From: an uncultured Acinetobacter sp. | Lineage (GTDB): Bacteria > Cyanobacteriota > Vampirovibrionia > Gastranaerophilales > Gastranaerophilaceae | Direction: 5' to 3' | Length of the DNA: 21,304 nt | NCBI GenBank assembly: GCA_946623365.1 | Contig: CAMORE010000021.1 | Coordinates: 1 to 21,304 of the forward strand | Shown here: piece after piece, positions 6,395-15,112 of the stretch | Layout: every line of letters starts with the position of its first letter | Numbering within the stretch: the first letter of the stretch is position 1 | The notes under the pieces: model-generated | Databases searched by the model: none | What the model was told of the DNA's origin: nothing | What the model saw: only the letters and a program-made list of their open reading frames with translations | Translations under genes and position numbers: made by a program

Positions 6395-6416
6395 CTAAAT
6401 AAGTTTCAATAACCTC

Positions 6417-6465
6417 CCGCAAGCAAGTTATAGCACATGCAGAAACTTGCTTGCGGAGTTTTTTA
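6417..6465 (+). terminator. Rho-independent terminator closing the unknown cluster
   Basis: A perfect 13-bp stem: CCGCAAGCAAGTT (6417-6429) pairs with AACTTGCTTGCGG (6444-6456) around a 14-base loop, followed by AGTTTTTTATTTT. It is also just downstream of the convergent gene at 6463-6903, but no T-tract exists for that direction. Confidence 0.92.
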
Positions 6466-6903
6466 TTTTCCGAGTTTTGCTTTTATAATTCTTGATTCAT
6501 TCCCGATTACATATTTTCTTAGAATACCGTACTGACTTTCTGCAGAAGTTGAAAAAGACGGTGTTTCGCTATGGTTCATCTTCGGATTGATATCTAAATA
6601 TTTTTTTATTCTTGAAAAGCCGTTAAATCCTTGAACTAATTCTTCTTTTGAAGTTTTGTTTCTCTCTGAGATTTCTTCCGTAATTTTATCTCTCAGAATC
6701 ATTAACTTATCAAAAAGTCCGAACATTTTGACGTTATCTTTGTCTTTCAAAAATTCATCACTTTGCATATATGTTCTTTTTTCAATAAATTCTTTTGGAA
6801 TATCAAATGATAATCCCAATCCGTCTTTTTTTACGGCAGATTTTATTCTGTTTACTGCTGAAATGGAGTTTACAGTTTTTATTTGACTAACTTGCAACGG
6901 CAT
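6463..6903 (-). CDS. Unknown 146-aa protein downstream of pheT
   Basis: Not recognised. The product is basic and soluble with no signal peptide. The N-terminus is Ser/Val/Asn-rich (MPLQVSQIKTVNSISAVNRI), the middle probably helical (KMFGLFDKLMILRDKITEEI), and the C-terminus polar (HSETPSFSTSAESQYG). The start is set at the ATG at 6903 because GGAGG lies 8 bases upstream; the in-frame GTG at 6912 overlaps that Shine-Dalgarno and is unlikely. It begins 57 bases after the pheT stop on the same strand and could be the last gene of that transcript. It converges on the unknown plus-strand cluster, and nothing ties it functionally to either neighbour. Confidence 0.75.
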   Translation of the reverse strand: MPLQVSQIKTVNSISAVNRIKSAVKKDGLGLSFDIPKEFIEKRTYMQSDEFLKDKDNVKMFGLFDKLMILRDKITEEISERNKTSKEELVQGFNGFSRIKKYLDINPKMNHSETPSFSTSAESQYGILRKYVIGNESRIIKAKLGK

Positions 6904-6960
6904 TGTGTGCACCTCCGATTAATATACTGATTTTACTTACCTATTTTGCTGATTGCCTAA

Positions 6961-9438
6961 CTATTCTCTAAAAGATAGTTCAGGTAAAGATTTTTTAAGA
7001 GCGGCTCTTACATTTGCCATTTGTGCTTCAATCATATCATCAGTCATAGTTGCATTAACATCTTGCATTTTGATTCTGAATGCAACAGATTTAAAGCCTT
7101 CTTGAACATGCTCGCCCTGATATAAATCAAATACTTCACACCCGTTAAATACGTTATTTGCAACACCCTTTTTAACAATTTTTTCCAAATCATCCCAAGA
7201 AGTTTTGTCAGGAACAATTACTGCTAAATCTCTTTGTACTTCCGGAAATTGCGGCAACTTTTTAAATCTCGTTACGGATTCATTGTATGCTTCTATTATC
7301 ATGTTTAAATCTAATTTAAATAAATAAGCATTCTGATTCAATTTAAGCTTGTTTTTAACTTCCGGATGGATTTCACCGTAATATCCGACAACTGCCGGCT
7401 GTTTACCTAATAAAGTCAATACAGCTGTTTTGTATGGGTGCAAGCAGCCATGAGAATCAGCAAGCGGAGAATCTGCGAGAAGAGAATACTTGATTCTTCT
7501 CGATAATCCCAGTTCTTCCAATAACTTATCTACAATTCCTTTAACAGTATAAAAATCTACTTCACCTGTACATTGCCATAAAGAATTTTGGATATTTCCC
7601 GTAATAACACCTGCCAGTGTTAATGTTTCTTTTACTCCGGAATGCTTTTCATCTGTTTCTCCGACTTTTAAGTAACTTCTTCCTATTTCATAACCCCAAA
7701 AATCTTTTTGACCGTTATCATAGTTATACTTTATACAATTCAATAAACTTGCCATAAGAGTTTGACGAAGCATGGTGCAATCTTCGGATGCGGGATTTTC
7801 TACATAAATAGCCTTTTCTTTATCAAAAGTTATATTAAATTGTTTCAGAAGCGGTTCTCCGATTAAAGATGATGTTTGAAGCTCATTTAATCCGGCACTT
7901 CTCATCAAGCTATGTACTTTTGCCATAACTTTTTCTGCTGTCGAGATTTCAGCTGTTCCTGCTCTGTTCGGAAGAGTCGGAGTAATTTTATCATACCCGT
8001 TAATACGAGCGATTTCTTCTATTAAATCAATCTCTCTTGTAACATCATCAGCTCTGAAAGACGGCACTTCGACTCTGCATGCCACTTCATTTTTACCTAA
8101 AATTGTAAAACCCAGTCTTTCTAGAATTGTTAAAGCTTTATCCGTATCAATATCGCAACCCAGAATCCTCTTAATTTGAGGGAATCTTAGTGTGATAGTT
8201 ATTGGTTCGGGTTTATCATTTCCTGTTTCAACATACCCTTCAAATTTTGCACCGGCATATTTTATAAGAAGCTCTACAGCTCGCATAAGTCCTGTATGAA
8301 CGGCTTTAATATCTATACCCCTTTCAAACCTTGAACAAGCGTCTGATTTATATCCGACGCTCCTTGAGCTTTTTCTGTTTGATTGTGCTGTAAAATATGC
8401 AGCTTCAAGAGCTAAGTTCTTTGAATTTTCGTCTATCTCTGAATTATGACCGCCAAATACACCGCCCAGACATACAGGTTCTTTTTCTGTTGCAATCACA
8501 ACAGTATCATGGGTCATAGTTCTTTCAACTTCGTCAAGAGTAATGATTTTTTCTCCCTCTTCCGCTCTTCTTACACATAAATAACCGTTAAGTTTATCGT
8601 AATCAAAAGCATGCAGCGGAGTTCCGTATTCAAGCATTACGTAATTTGTAATATCAACTACATTATTAATTGCCCTGATTCCTGATGCTATGAGCCTTTT
8701 TTGCATCCAATCAGGAGACGGGTAAATATTTATTCCCTTAAGAAGACCTATTGAATAATATTTACATACATCGCTGTCTTTTATCTCTACTTTAAAATCG
8801 TTTGTTTTTAATTCTTCAACATTAACAGGCTCAATTTTTAACGGTCTGTTAAATAGTGCACTTAATTCTCGAGCTATTCCGATAACAGACATTTGATCGC
8901 CTCTGTTGGCAGTAGGCGCAGTGTGAATGATATAATCTTTTTCAAAGCCTAAAACATTCTCCACATCAACTCCCAATCCTACATTCGGGAAAATTCTGTT
9001 CAGAATTAAAATACCGTCTTCTTCTTGATAATTTCTGTCAGCGACACCTAATTCATCATCGGAGCATAGCATTCCTTGAGACTCAACACCTCTGATTACT
9101 GCAGGAGTCAGTTCAAACTGTTCTCCTGTTTTTCTGTCTAGGACTTTGCTTCCTACTGAAGCGTATGGAATTACTTGACCGACTTCAATATTTTGACCGC
9201 CGCAGACTACTGTTTTCAAGTCTTTACCGGTATTAACTGTTACAAGATGAAGTCTGTCAGAATTCGGATGAGCATCAATTTTTTCAATCCTCGCTGTTAT
9301 TATATTAGTGAATTGAGGTTTGACTTCTTCAACCTCTTCCACTTCTAAACCGCTCATTGTAAGTTCATGAGCTATTTGTTCAACACTTATATCATTTAAA
9401 TCTACTAATTCTTTTAACCAGTTTAATGAAACTTGCAT
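6961..9438 (-). CDS. pheT: Phenylalanine--tRNA ligase beta subunit
   Basis: Beta chain of the alpha2-beta2 enzyme that charges tRNA-Phe. The full-length 825 aa show the usual order: N-terminal module (QVSLNWLKELVDL), EMAP-type tRNA-binding domain at about 40-150 (RIEKIDAHPNSDRLHL, VVCGGQNIEVGQ), B3/B4 editing domain (IRAINNVVDITNYVMLEYG, PLHAFDYDKL), B5 domain (RILGCDI, RVEVPSFRADDVTREIDLIE), the catalytic-like core (LRQTLMASLL) and a C-terminal ferredoxin-fold anticodon-binding domain (LPQFPEVQRDLAVIV). The start is ATG 9438: AGAGG precedes it, and the promoter at 9505-9532 would begin transcription downstream of the longer in-frame start at 9501. pheS is not adjacent, as in cyanobacteria; the upstream neighbour is a MATE transporter. 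Confidence 0.97.
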   Translation of the reverse strand: MQVSLNWLKELVDLNDISVEQIAHELTMSGLEVEEVEEVKPQFTNIITARIEKIDAHPNSDRLHLVTVNTGKDLKTVVCGGQNIEVGQVIPYASVGSKVLDRKTGEQFELTPAVIRGVESQGMLCSDDELGVADRNYQEEDGILILNRIFPNVGLGVDVENVLGFEKDYIIHTAPTANRGDQMSVIGIARELSALFNRPLKIEPVNVEELKTNDFKVEIKDSDVCKYYSIGLLKGINIYPSPDWMQKRLIASGIRAINNVVDITNYVMLEYGTPLHAFDYDKLNGYLCVRRAEEGEKIITLDEVERTMTHDTVVIATEKEPVCLGGVFGGHNSEIDENSKNLALEAAYFTAQSNRKSSRSVGYKSDACSRFERGIDIKAVHTGLMRAVELLIKYAGAKFEGYVETGNDKPEPITITLRFPQIKRILGCDIDTDKALTILERLGFTILGKNEVACRVEVPSFRADDVTREIDLIEEIARINGYDKITPTLPNRAGTAEISTAEKVMAKVHSLMRSAGLNELQTSSLIGEPLLKQFNITFDKEKAIYVENPASEDCTMLRQTLMASLLNCIKYNYDNGQKDFWGYEIGRSYLKVGETDEKHSGVKETLTLAGVITGNIQNSLWQCTGEVDFYTVKGIVDKLLEELGLSRRIKYSLLADSPLADSHGCLHPYKTAVLTLLGKQPAVVGYYGEIHPEVKNKLKLNQNAYLFKLDLNMIIEAYNESVTRFKKLPQFPEVQRDLAVIVPDKTSWDDLEKIVKKGVANNVFNGCEVFDLYQGEHVQEGFKSVAFRIKMQDVNATMTDDMIEAQMANVRAALKKSLPELSFRE

Positions 9439-9504
9439 ATTATACCTCTCCATATTTTGTATGACGAATAAATATAAATTCGGCTTACATTTATTTACCA
9501 TTTG

Positions 9505-9532
9505 ATTATATTACAAAGGAATCTAATGTAAA
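9505..9532 (-). promoter_or_regulatory. pheT promoter
   Basis: Minus strand: -35 TTTACA (9532-9527), 16-bp spacer, -10 TATAAT (9510-9505). The predicted transcript starts near 9498, giving a leader of about 60 bases. No T-box or attenuator hairpin was found in that short leader. Confidence 0.6.
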
Positions 9533-9548
9533 AGAATACAGTTAATTT

Positions 9549-10856
9549 CTATCGGCGTGATAATTTTTTAAACTTAGTTTGCATAACAGCATACATTATT
9601 GAACACAAAAGAATTGCAGAGATTCCGATTGAATACCAGAAACCAAGAAGGTTCATTTTGAGTTTTAACCCGAGTAAGCATCCTATCGGAAAAGATACAA
9701 TCCAATATGCAAAAAAGTTAGCTATAAAAACAATTTTTGTTTCTTTTAACCCCCTGAATATTCCGGATAGCGTTACTTGTAATCCGTCAAACACCTGATA
9801 AGTACATAGTAAATATATTATAGGAGTACATACTTTTATTAATTCCGCATCTTCCGTAAAAAGCCGTATAATGGAATTCGAGAATATTCCTATAATCACA
9901 GCCGAGCAAAACATAAATAAAACACTCATTTTAATACCTGTGTAAGCAAACTTTCTAAGCAGAATCCACATTTTTGCTCCGTTACAGTAACCTACTTTAA
10001 CAGAGATTGCATTAGATATTGCAAGCGGCACCATAAAAGCGACACTGGTTAAAGTACATAAAATATTATGAGCAGCTGCATAAATGCCTGATATTCTACC
10101 TAAAAGAACGGCAATTATGTTAAATGCTGCAAACTCCGTTGCAACGGCAAGAGAAGATGGCATTCCCACTTTGATTAAATCTTTATAATATCCTGATACC
10201 TTACCCGTTTTTATGGTTAATTTTTTATAACAATAAATGATAAGAACAATCCCCATAAAATATCGTGTAATTAAACTTGCAATTGCAAGACCTTTTGCAC
10301 CCATCTCAGGGATTACGCCGTAACCGAATGCAAATATAATATTTAAACCGACATTTAAAAATATACAAAATATAGTTAATATATTCGGAAATATAACAAT
10401 TTCGTGTGCTTGTAAATATTCTTTTGCCATAAAATGCATATATCCGCCAAACACAGCAAAAGCTGTAACAAAGAAGTAATCTTTTATCATTATAATCAGC
10501 CTTTGTTCAAATCCTATCTTGTCTATTAAAGGTATAAATGCCAATAATATTAAACCAATTATTAAAGATAAAATGAAAGCAAACTTTAATGACGGATAAA
10601 AATAAAGACTTGTATCCTTTTTTGCACCTCTATAGTTGGATAAAATAGGTGATATTGTCCCAAGAATACCGATTCCCAATATTGTTATACAATGTATAAT
10701 GGCATTTGCCAAACTAACAGCGGCAAGCGTATCCGTAGAATGTCTGCCGGCAATAATAACGTCACCGACACCTATCATAATGAAGCCCAAATTACCGAAT
10801 ATTATCGGGAGCGCTATTTTTAATATATCTTTTACGTAAAAAAATCGGCGTGACAT
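9549..10856 (-). CDS. MATE-family multidrug/sodium efflux transporter
   Basis: A 435-aa polytopic membrane protein with about 12 hydrophobic segments, the usual size for MATE exporters, which use Na+ or H+ gradients to expel cationic compounds. Supporting motifs: LPIIFGNLGFIMIGVGDVII with AGRHSTDTLAAVS in the first helices, the internal repeat with VGMPSSLAVATEFAAF (residues about 229-244) and LAISNAISVKVGYCNGA, and a late amphipathic segment FDGLQVTLSGIFRGLKETK. These fit the NorM/DinF branch; the substrate cannot be read. It starts 23 bases after the comEC stop. No Shine-Dalgarno is visible; instead TATAAT lies 7 bases before the ATG, so the gene may be read through from comEC or from a nearly leaderless transcript. 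It is not obviously tied to pheT downstream. Confidence 0.93.
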   Translation of the reverse strand: MSRRFFYVKDILKIALPIIFGNLGFIMIGVGDVIIAGRHSTDTLAAVSLANAIIHCITILGIGILGTISPILSNYRGAKKDTSLYFYPSLKFAFILSLIIGLILLAFIPLIDKIGFEQRLIIMIKDYFFVTAFAVFGGYMHFMAKEYLQAHEIVIFPNILTIFCIFLNVGLNIIFAFGYGVIPEMGAKGLAIASLITRYFMGIVLIIYCYKKLTIKTGKVSGYYKDLIKVGMPSSLAVATEFAAFNIIAVLLGRISGIYAAAHNILCTLTSVAFMVPLAISNAISVKVGYCNGAKMWILLRKFAYTGIKMSVLFMFCSAVIIGIFSNSIIRLFTEDAELIKVCTPIIYLLCTYQVFDGLQVTLSGIFRGLKETKIVFIANFFAYWIVSFPIGCLLGLKLKMNLLGFWYSIGISAILLCSIMYAVMQTKFKKLSRR

Positions 10857-10879
10857 AATCGGTATTATATCATAAGAAA

Positions 10880-13291
10880 TTATAAAAATCGTTTATGCTT
10901 TGGACTATATGTTAAAACTTTGTAACCCTTACGATTGGCAACAATTTTTATTGCATTATTAATATCTGTTCGGAGTATTGTTGAATTACGCAAAGTTTCA
11001 AGCGTATAAATTGAAGGATGTCCAAATTTATTTTCGCCTGTGGATATAATTGAAAACACCGGATTTATGTATTCAGCCAAATCTTTATTTATTACTCCGG
11101 CTGCCCCATGGTGTCCGACTTTTAACACCGTTATATTTGAGGGTATATATTTTTTTAATCGGTACAATGTTTCAACACCTGCATCACCTGTAAACAACAT
11201 AGAAAAATCATTATAACGAAGAAGAGTTATAATTGAAGATTCATTATCTCCGATGCCGGAAACATCATTAACTATATAATTAGTAAGCTTTAATCCTGAA
11301 CTATCAAAAATTTTCTGATTATTTTTTGCTTCAATTATATTAACACCTTTATGTTCGGCAGCTTTGTATATTTCTTTTGCTGTTTTTGAATTATCATTTT
11401 TTGAGTTAACATATACATTTTTTACAGCTAATTCATTTATTAAATCCACAGCACCGCCTGAGTGGTCATTATCAAAATGGGTTAAAATAATTGATTCCAA
11501 ATTATTTATACCGTTATCTTTAAAATATTTAATTAAAAGCATTTTAGCTTGAGATTTTCCGCCATTATATCCTGCTTTTCCCGTATCAATAATTATGTAT
11601 TTATTATTCGGGGTTTTTACAAGAAATGAATCAGCATTCCCGACATCAAACGCTGTTATCTCCATATTGTTATTAGGGATACTGATTGCGGATAGCAAGA
11701 GTACAATAATTGATACAGACAGAACTACTTTAATTTTTTGACCGAATTCCTCTCGATATTCTTTATTAAAAAGAAAAGAGATATTAATCAATATAAAATA
11801 GTATAAAAATATTTGAAAAGCGTGCGGATGTGTTGTCTGAACAGTCGAGTGAGGAAGAGTTCCATAGAAGTCTGAAATATTTACAACTATTGTTATCAAC
11901 GGATTTAATACAAAATCAAATGTTTTACAAATTATATTTGATATCGGAGCAATTATCGACAAAAGAGAGCTTATAAATCCTCCAAAACTAATAACTGAAA
12001 GAATCGGTACACTCATAATATTAGCAAAGACCGAGTAAATACTGATGTTACTAAAATAATAAATTTGTATAGGTATTACCCAAACTTGCGCAATTATGGG
12101 AACAGTAATTGTTCCGATAATCCAGTTAATTATTTTGTATTTGGAGGTAAATATATACTGCATCATTAATAAAAGACCAAATGTAACAGTAAATGATAAC
12201 TGAAATCCGACATCGTTTATATACAAAGGATTGTATATTAACATCAGGAACGCAACAAAGAAGAGTAAAATGATATTATCAGCATCTCTATCTATCAATT
12301 TTCCCAGCAATACAAATAACAGCATTAACGCAGCTCTTACAACGGAAGCTCCCAGTCCGGTCATTAAAACATATGATACAACCGCAAGAATACACATTAT
12401 AATATTTATTTTGAAGGGAACTCTTAAAAATCTCAAAATAAAAAAGAAAAACGAATAAATAAAAGCAACATTCATGCCTGATGCAGCCAGAATATGAAGT
12501 AATCCTGAATTAATAAAAGATTGTTTAATATTTGAGGGCGGATTAACTGCATCATCTCCGAAAACTATTCCTCCAAGAATCTCTAAATTAGGACTTTGTA
12601 AAAACTTAGAATGTATGTTTAAAATATTCTCTCTGTAATTGTTAATATTTTGCAGAATTTTTTCTGTTCCGGAACGTTCTGAACTAATTTTTTCATAGCA
12701 AGATTCATCTTTACTCTGCATATAGTATGGATTTCTTCCGTAAAAAACAGCGTATGTACCGTAATTCCTCAGATAATTCCCATAATCAAACTGCGATGGA
12801 TTACCTGCTTTAAATGGCACAGAAAGTCTTCCTCTGATTTTATAAGAATCATATATATTAAATTTTTCTCCTGAGTTTAGAGTTACCAAAACTTTTGCGT
12901 TATTCAAATTCTTTGTTAGGTTATCATATTCAATGTTATTTACATGAAAGAAAAATTGAACCTTACCGTTATCTTTAACTTGAGGAATAGAAACAATTTT
13001 TCCGTATATAGTTGAATTTATCGGAGCAAGATCAAGTAAGTCGTCTGTTTCTTTTATCCTTAAAGATGTATTAACAATCCCAAAATAAAATATTAAAGCC
13101 CATATAAGAATAATCTTATACGAAAAAATTTTTTTATATGCAAAAAAGATAAACAAAATTGTTATAAAAAATGCCGTTATTTGAATATTGTCATTTAGCA
13201 CCATGCATAACGATAAAATATATACAAAAAATGATAAAGACATTAGTATATTTTTGTTCTGTAAAATTTTTGACGAAATATCCTTTAACAT
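10880..13291 (-). CDS. comEC: ComEC/Rec2-type DNA-uptake channel
   Basis: An inner-membrane channel that passes single-stranded DNA into the cell during natural transformation. The 803 aa carry all three expected parts. There are N-terminal membrane helices (about 1-75) and a soluble OB-like region (about 85-200; STIYGKIVSIPQVKDNG, KIRGRLSVPF, SQFDYGNYLRNYG). The polytopic competence domain follows (about 240-530; GGIVFGDD, LLHILAASGMNVAFIYSFFF, GLGASVVRAALML). Last is a C-terminal metallo-beta-lactamase domain (from about 545; ITAFDVGNADSF, LTHFDNDHSGGAV near residue 605, LFTGDAG, VGHHGA) with its metal motif intact. The length is normal and the frame unbroken. The start lacks a clear Shine-Dalgarno; it diverges from panD across a 113-bp gap. 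No other competence gene is in the window. Confidence 0.96.
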   Translation of the reverse strand: MLKDISSKILQNKNILMSLSFFVYILSLCMVLNDNIQITAFFITILFIFFAYKKIFSYKIILIWALIFYFGIVNTSLRIKETDDLLDLAPINSTIYGKIVSIPQVKDNGKVQFFFHVNNIEYDNLTKNLNNAKVLVTLNSGEKFNIYDSYKIRGRLSVPFKAGNPSQFDYGNYLRNYGTYAVFYGRNPYYMQSKDESCYEKISSERSGTEKILQNINNYRENILNIHSKFLQSPNLEILGGIVFGDDAVNPPSNIKQSFINSGLLHILAASGMNVAFIYSFFFFILRFLRVPFKINIIMCILAVVSYVLMTGLGASVVRAALMLLFVLLGKLIDRDADNIILLFFVAFLMLIYNPLYINDVGFQLSFTVTFGLLLMMQYIFTSKYKIINWIIGTITVPIIAQVWVIPIQIYYFSNISIYSVFANIMSVPILSVISFGGFISSLLSIIAPISNIICKTFDFVLNPLITIVVNISDFYGTLPHSTVQTTHPHAFQIFLYYFILINISFLFNKEYREEFGQKIKVVLSVSIIVLLLSAISIPNNNMEITAFDVGNADSFLVKTPNNKYIIIDTGKAGYNGGKSQAKMLLIKYFKDNGINNLESIILTHFDNDHSGGAVDLINELAVKNVYVNSKNDNSKTAKEIYKAAEHKGVNIIEAKNNQKIFDSSGLKLTNYIVNDVSGIGDNESSIITLLRYNDFSMLFTGDAGVETLYRLKKYIPSNITVLKVGHHGAAGVINKDLAEYINPVFSIISTGENKFGHPSIYTLETLRNSTILRTDINNAIKIVANRKGYKVLTYSPKHKRFL

Positions 13292-13404
13292 AAAGTTATT
13301 TTATCAAAAATAATAAATTTGTACTGTTATACATAAGAAAGAAATTTATATTTCTAAGAAATGATTGTTATGTTTTTTTGTGTTAATATTTAGGAGAGGT
13401 AATT

Positions 13405-13755
13405 ATGTTAAGAGAATTTTTAAATTCAAAAATTCACAGAGCGACTGTCACAGATGCCAATTTAAATTATGTCGGCTCGATAACAGTAGATGAAGAATTT
13501 TTAGAAAAAGCAAACATTTTAGAATGGGAAAAGGTTGAGATTCTTAATATAAATAACGGTGAACGATTCCAAACATACGCATTAAAAGGCGAAAGAGGTT
13601 CAAAAGTATTTTGTTTGAACGGAGCCGCTGCCAGAAAAGCTCAACCGGGTGATAAGATTATTATCGTAACATATGCTCAACTGACAGAAGATGAAATTAA
13701 ATTACATAAACCGACTATTGTTCAAGTCGGAGAGAATAATGAGATTATTGAATAA
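13405..13755 (+). CDS. panD: Aspartate 1-decarboxylase precursor
   Basis: Converts L-aspartate to beta-alanine for pantothenate and coenzyme A synthesis. It is a pyruvoyl enzyme: the proenzyme cleaves itself between Gly24 and Ser25, and Ser25 becomes the pyruvoyl group. Both are present at the canonical positions in NYVGSITVDE. Other family marks are the N-terminal LNSKIHRATVTDA with Lys9, TYALKGERGS with the conserved Tyr and Arg residues, and LNGAAARKAQPGDKIIIVTY. At 116 aa the length is normal. AGGAG lies 8 bases before the ATG. No panB or panC is nearby. Its stop overlaps the start of the next small ORF (TAATG). Confidence 0.97.
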   Translation: MLREFLNSKIHRATVTDANLNYVGSITVDEEFLEKANILEWEKVEILNINNGERFQTYALKGERGSKVFCLNGAAARKAQPGDKIIIVTYAQLTEDEIKLHKPTIVQVGENNEIIE

Positions 13756-13895
13756 TGGATATGCGTCCCAAAAGTAATAAAAAAAAGAAAAAATTTACCG
13801 TTGATATAAAGAATATGGGCGTAAATATTGATAAAAACGAGTATTACGAAATAATTAAGTCTAATTCTGCACATCCTGAGCAGGGATTGAAATAA
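13755..13895 (+). CDS. Small Lys-rich protein, 46 aa, coupled to panD
   Basis: The ATG shares one base with the panD stop codon (TAATG), the classic arrangement for translational coupling, so no separate Shine-Dalgarno is needed. The product has a basic head (MRPKSNKKKKKFTVDI) and a more acidic tail (NIDKNEYYEIIKSNSAHPE). There is no family I recognise, and no signal peptide or membrane segment. The frame ends 7 bases before the convergent sigma-factor gene, so it fills the whole gap. It may be a real small protein or a chance frame; the coupling and the fit to the gap favour the former. Confidence 0.5.
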   Translation: MDMRPKSNKKKKKFTVDIKNMGVNIDKNEYYEIIKSNSAHPEQGLK

Positions 13896-13902
13896 TCGGC
13901 TT

Positions 13903-14721
13903 TTATATAATACTTCTTTTTAATCTTTCTGAGCGATTTTCGCTTAACAAATTTTTAAGTTTCATAATTGCTTGCGCATGCAATTGAGATATTCTTGACT
14001 CAGAAACATTAATAGTTTCTCCAATTTCTTTAAGCGTCATGTTTTCATGGTAATAAAGAACCATAATAGTTCTTTCTCTCTCGGGTAAACGTCTCAATGC
14101 TTCCTCCAACTCTTTCTTTACATCTTTTTCTTCTAATGTTTCATGCGGATTCAAACTATGTGAATCTTGAATCGTATCAATTATCTCTATATCGCCGTCT
14201 GATGTACCTTTTTTGTCATATATTGAAGTAACGGTTGTATCATCAGATAACAGCTGTTCAACTTTTTCTTTTTCTATACCCAAATAATCGGCTATTTCTG
14301 TATTTGTTGCTGCTCGTCCGAATTTTGCCTTTAATTCATCCTGAGCCTGTTTCACATCTTTAATTTTTTTCCTGACACTTCTCGGCAAAAAATCTTGAGA
14401 ACGAATTTTATCAATAATATTTCCACGAATACGAACAAGAGCATATGTTTCAAATCTCGCACCCATCTTAGGTGAAAATTTTTCAACCGCATCAATAAGA
14501 CCTTCAACCCCATAAGAAGATATGTCTTCAAAAGAGAAAGTCGGAGGTAAAGATACTTTAACACGTCCTACAACATACTTTGTCAAGTAAATATACTGCA
14601 ATATAAGAGCATCACGAAACTCCTTGTTATCATGGTCATTAAAATATCTATCCCACATAGCAGCAAGTTCTTCGTTATTAACTCTCTTTATTTTATTGTA
14701 AGATGATGCTTCTTGATCCAT
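13903..14721 (-). CDS. fliA: FliA/WhiG/SigD-type RNA polymerase sigma factor
   Basis: An alternative sigma-70 factor of group 3 (sigma-28 type). At 272 aa it has region 2 (about 15-110: LILQYIYLTKYVVGRV, FEDISSYGVEGLIDAVEKF, ARFETYALVRIRGNIIDKIR), region 3 (about 112-195: FLPRSVRKKIKDV, TNTEIADYLGIEKEKVEQLL) and region 4 with a helix-turn-helix (about 204-260: RRLPERERTIMVLYYHENM, LKEIGETINVSESRISQLHA). There is no region 1.1, as expected. In other bacteria such factors drive motility and chemotaxis genes, or development (WhiG). No flagellar gene or anti-sigma FlgM is in this window, so the regulon is open. An AGGA lies 8 bases before the ATG. A possible promoter (TTTACA, 17 bp, CTAAAT) lies at 14783-14811 on the minus strand. 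It is divergent from the next sigma gene. Confidence 0.93.
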   Translation of the reverse strand: MDQEASSYNKIKRVNNEELAAMWDRYFNDHDNKEFRDALILQYIYLTKYVVGRVKVSLPPTFSFEDISSYGVEGLIDAVEKFSPKMGARFETYALVRIRGNIIDKIRSQDFLPRSVRKKIKDVKQAQDELKAKFGRAATNTEIADYLGIEKEKVEQLLSDDTTVTSIYDKKGTSDGDIEIIDTIQDSHSLNPHETLEEKDVKKELEEALRRLPERERTIMVLYYHENMTLKEIGETINVSESRISQLHAQAIMKLKNLLSENRSERLKRSII

Positions 14722-14859
14722 CCCTCTCGTCCTAACATGTCTCCTTTTATTCTATCTTTTTTTACAAAAATCGCTATCGTATATTTAGATGAAATTATTA
14801 AGATTTGTAAAACTTTTGTAAAAATCGGGGTATTTTCGTAATAAAACTTAACAAAACTA

Positions 14860-14888
14860 TTGAAGTTTATATATCTTTGATATATCAT
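14860..14888 (+). promoter_or_regulatory. Candidate promoter of the RpoD-like sigma gene
   Basis: -35 TTGAAG (14860-14865), 17-bp spacer, -10 TATCAT (14883-14888). It would give a long leader of about 215 bases before the ATG at 15113. The leader contains the dyad ACTAC-TTAC-GTAGT (14941-14954) and the ATTTACC repeats listed next. The rest of the 391-bp gap 14722-15112 holds no gene I can support. Confidence 0.35.
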
Positions 14889-14966
14889 AAGTATATAAGG
14901 ATTGTTTGTTATGTGTATCCCATATCCTTTAAAGAATCTGACTACTTACGTAGTTGTTAAATAGAA

Positions 14967-15086
14967 ATTTACTCATTTCTAAATTTTTATTTATCCTTCG
15001 GGATTTACCACCTGAATCCCGACTATATTTACCCCCAATATTTACCCCCAATTTACCCATAATTTACCCCCCCCCTGAATTTACCC
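14967..15086 (+). repeat. ATTTACC repeat array with a C9 tract in the sigma-gene leader
   Basis: ATTTAC followed by C or T recurs at 14967, 15003, 15027, 15040, 15051, 15062 and 15079; the copies from 15027 onward read ATTTACCC. The copy at 15062 runs into nine consecutive C (15067-15075), the longest G or C run I see in this AT-rich window. The tract ends 37 bases before the ATG at 15113 and 25 bases before the Shine-Dalgarno. Tracts of this kind can change length by slippage. Confidence 0.7.
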
Positions 15087-15112
15087 AAAATGAAATAATA
15101 GGAGTTTACAGT

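Noticed and set aside
9439..9501. 21-residue extension of PheT to an upstream ATG
   Set aside because: The best promoter starts transcription about at or after 9501, and PheT proteins usually begin with the QVSLNWL motif at 9438.
14690..14738. 16-codon leader peptide overlapping the start of the FliA-type gene on the minus strand
   Set aside because: A strong AAGGAG is present but only 2 bases from the ATG, too close for normal initiation, and the peptide shows no attenuator-like codon run.
14954..15112. 53-residue N-terminal extension of the RpoD-like sigma factor
   Set aside because: It begins at TTG without a ribosome site, is Pro-rich because it reads the ATTTACCC repeats and C9 tract, and resembles no sigma region; GGAG sits 8 bases before the ATG at 15113.
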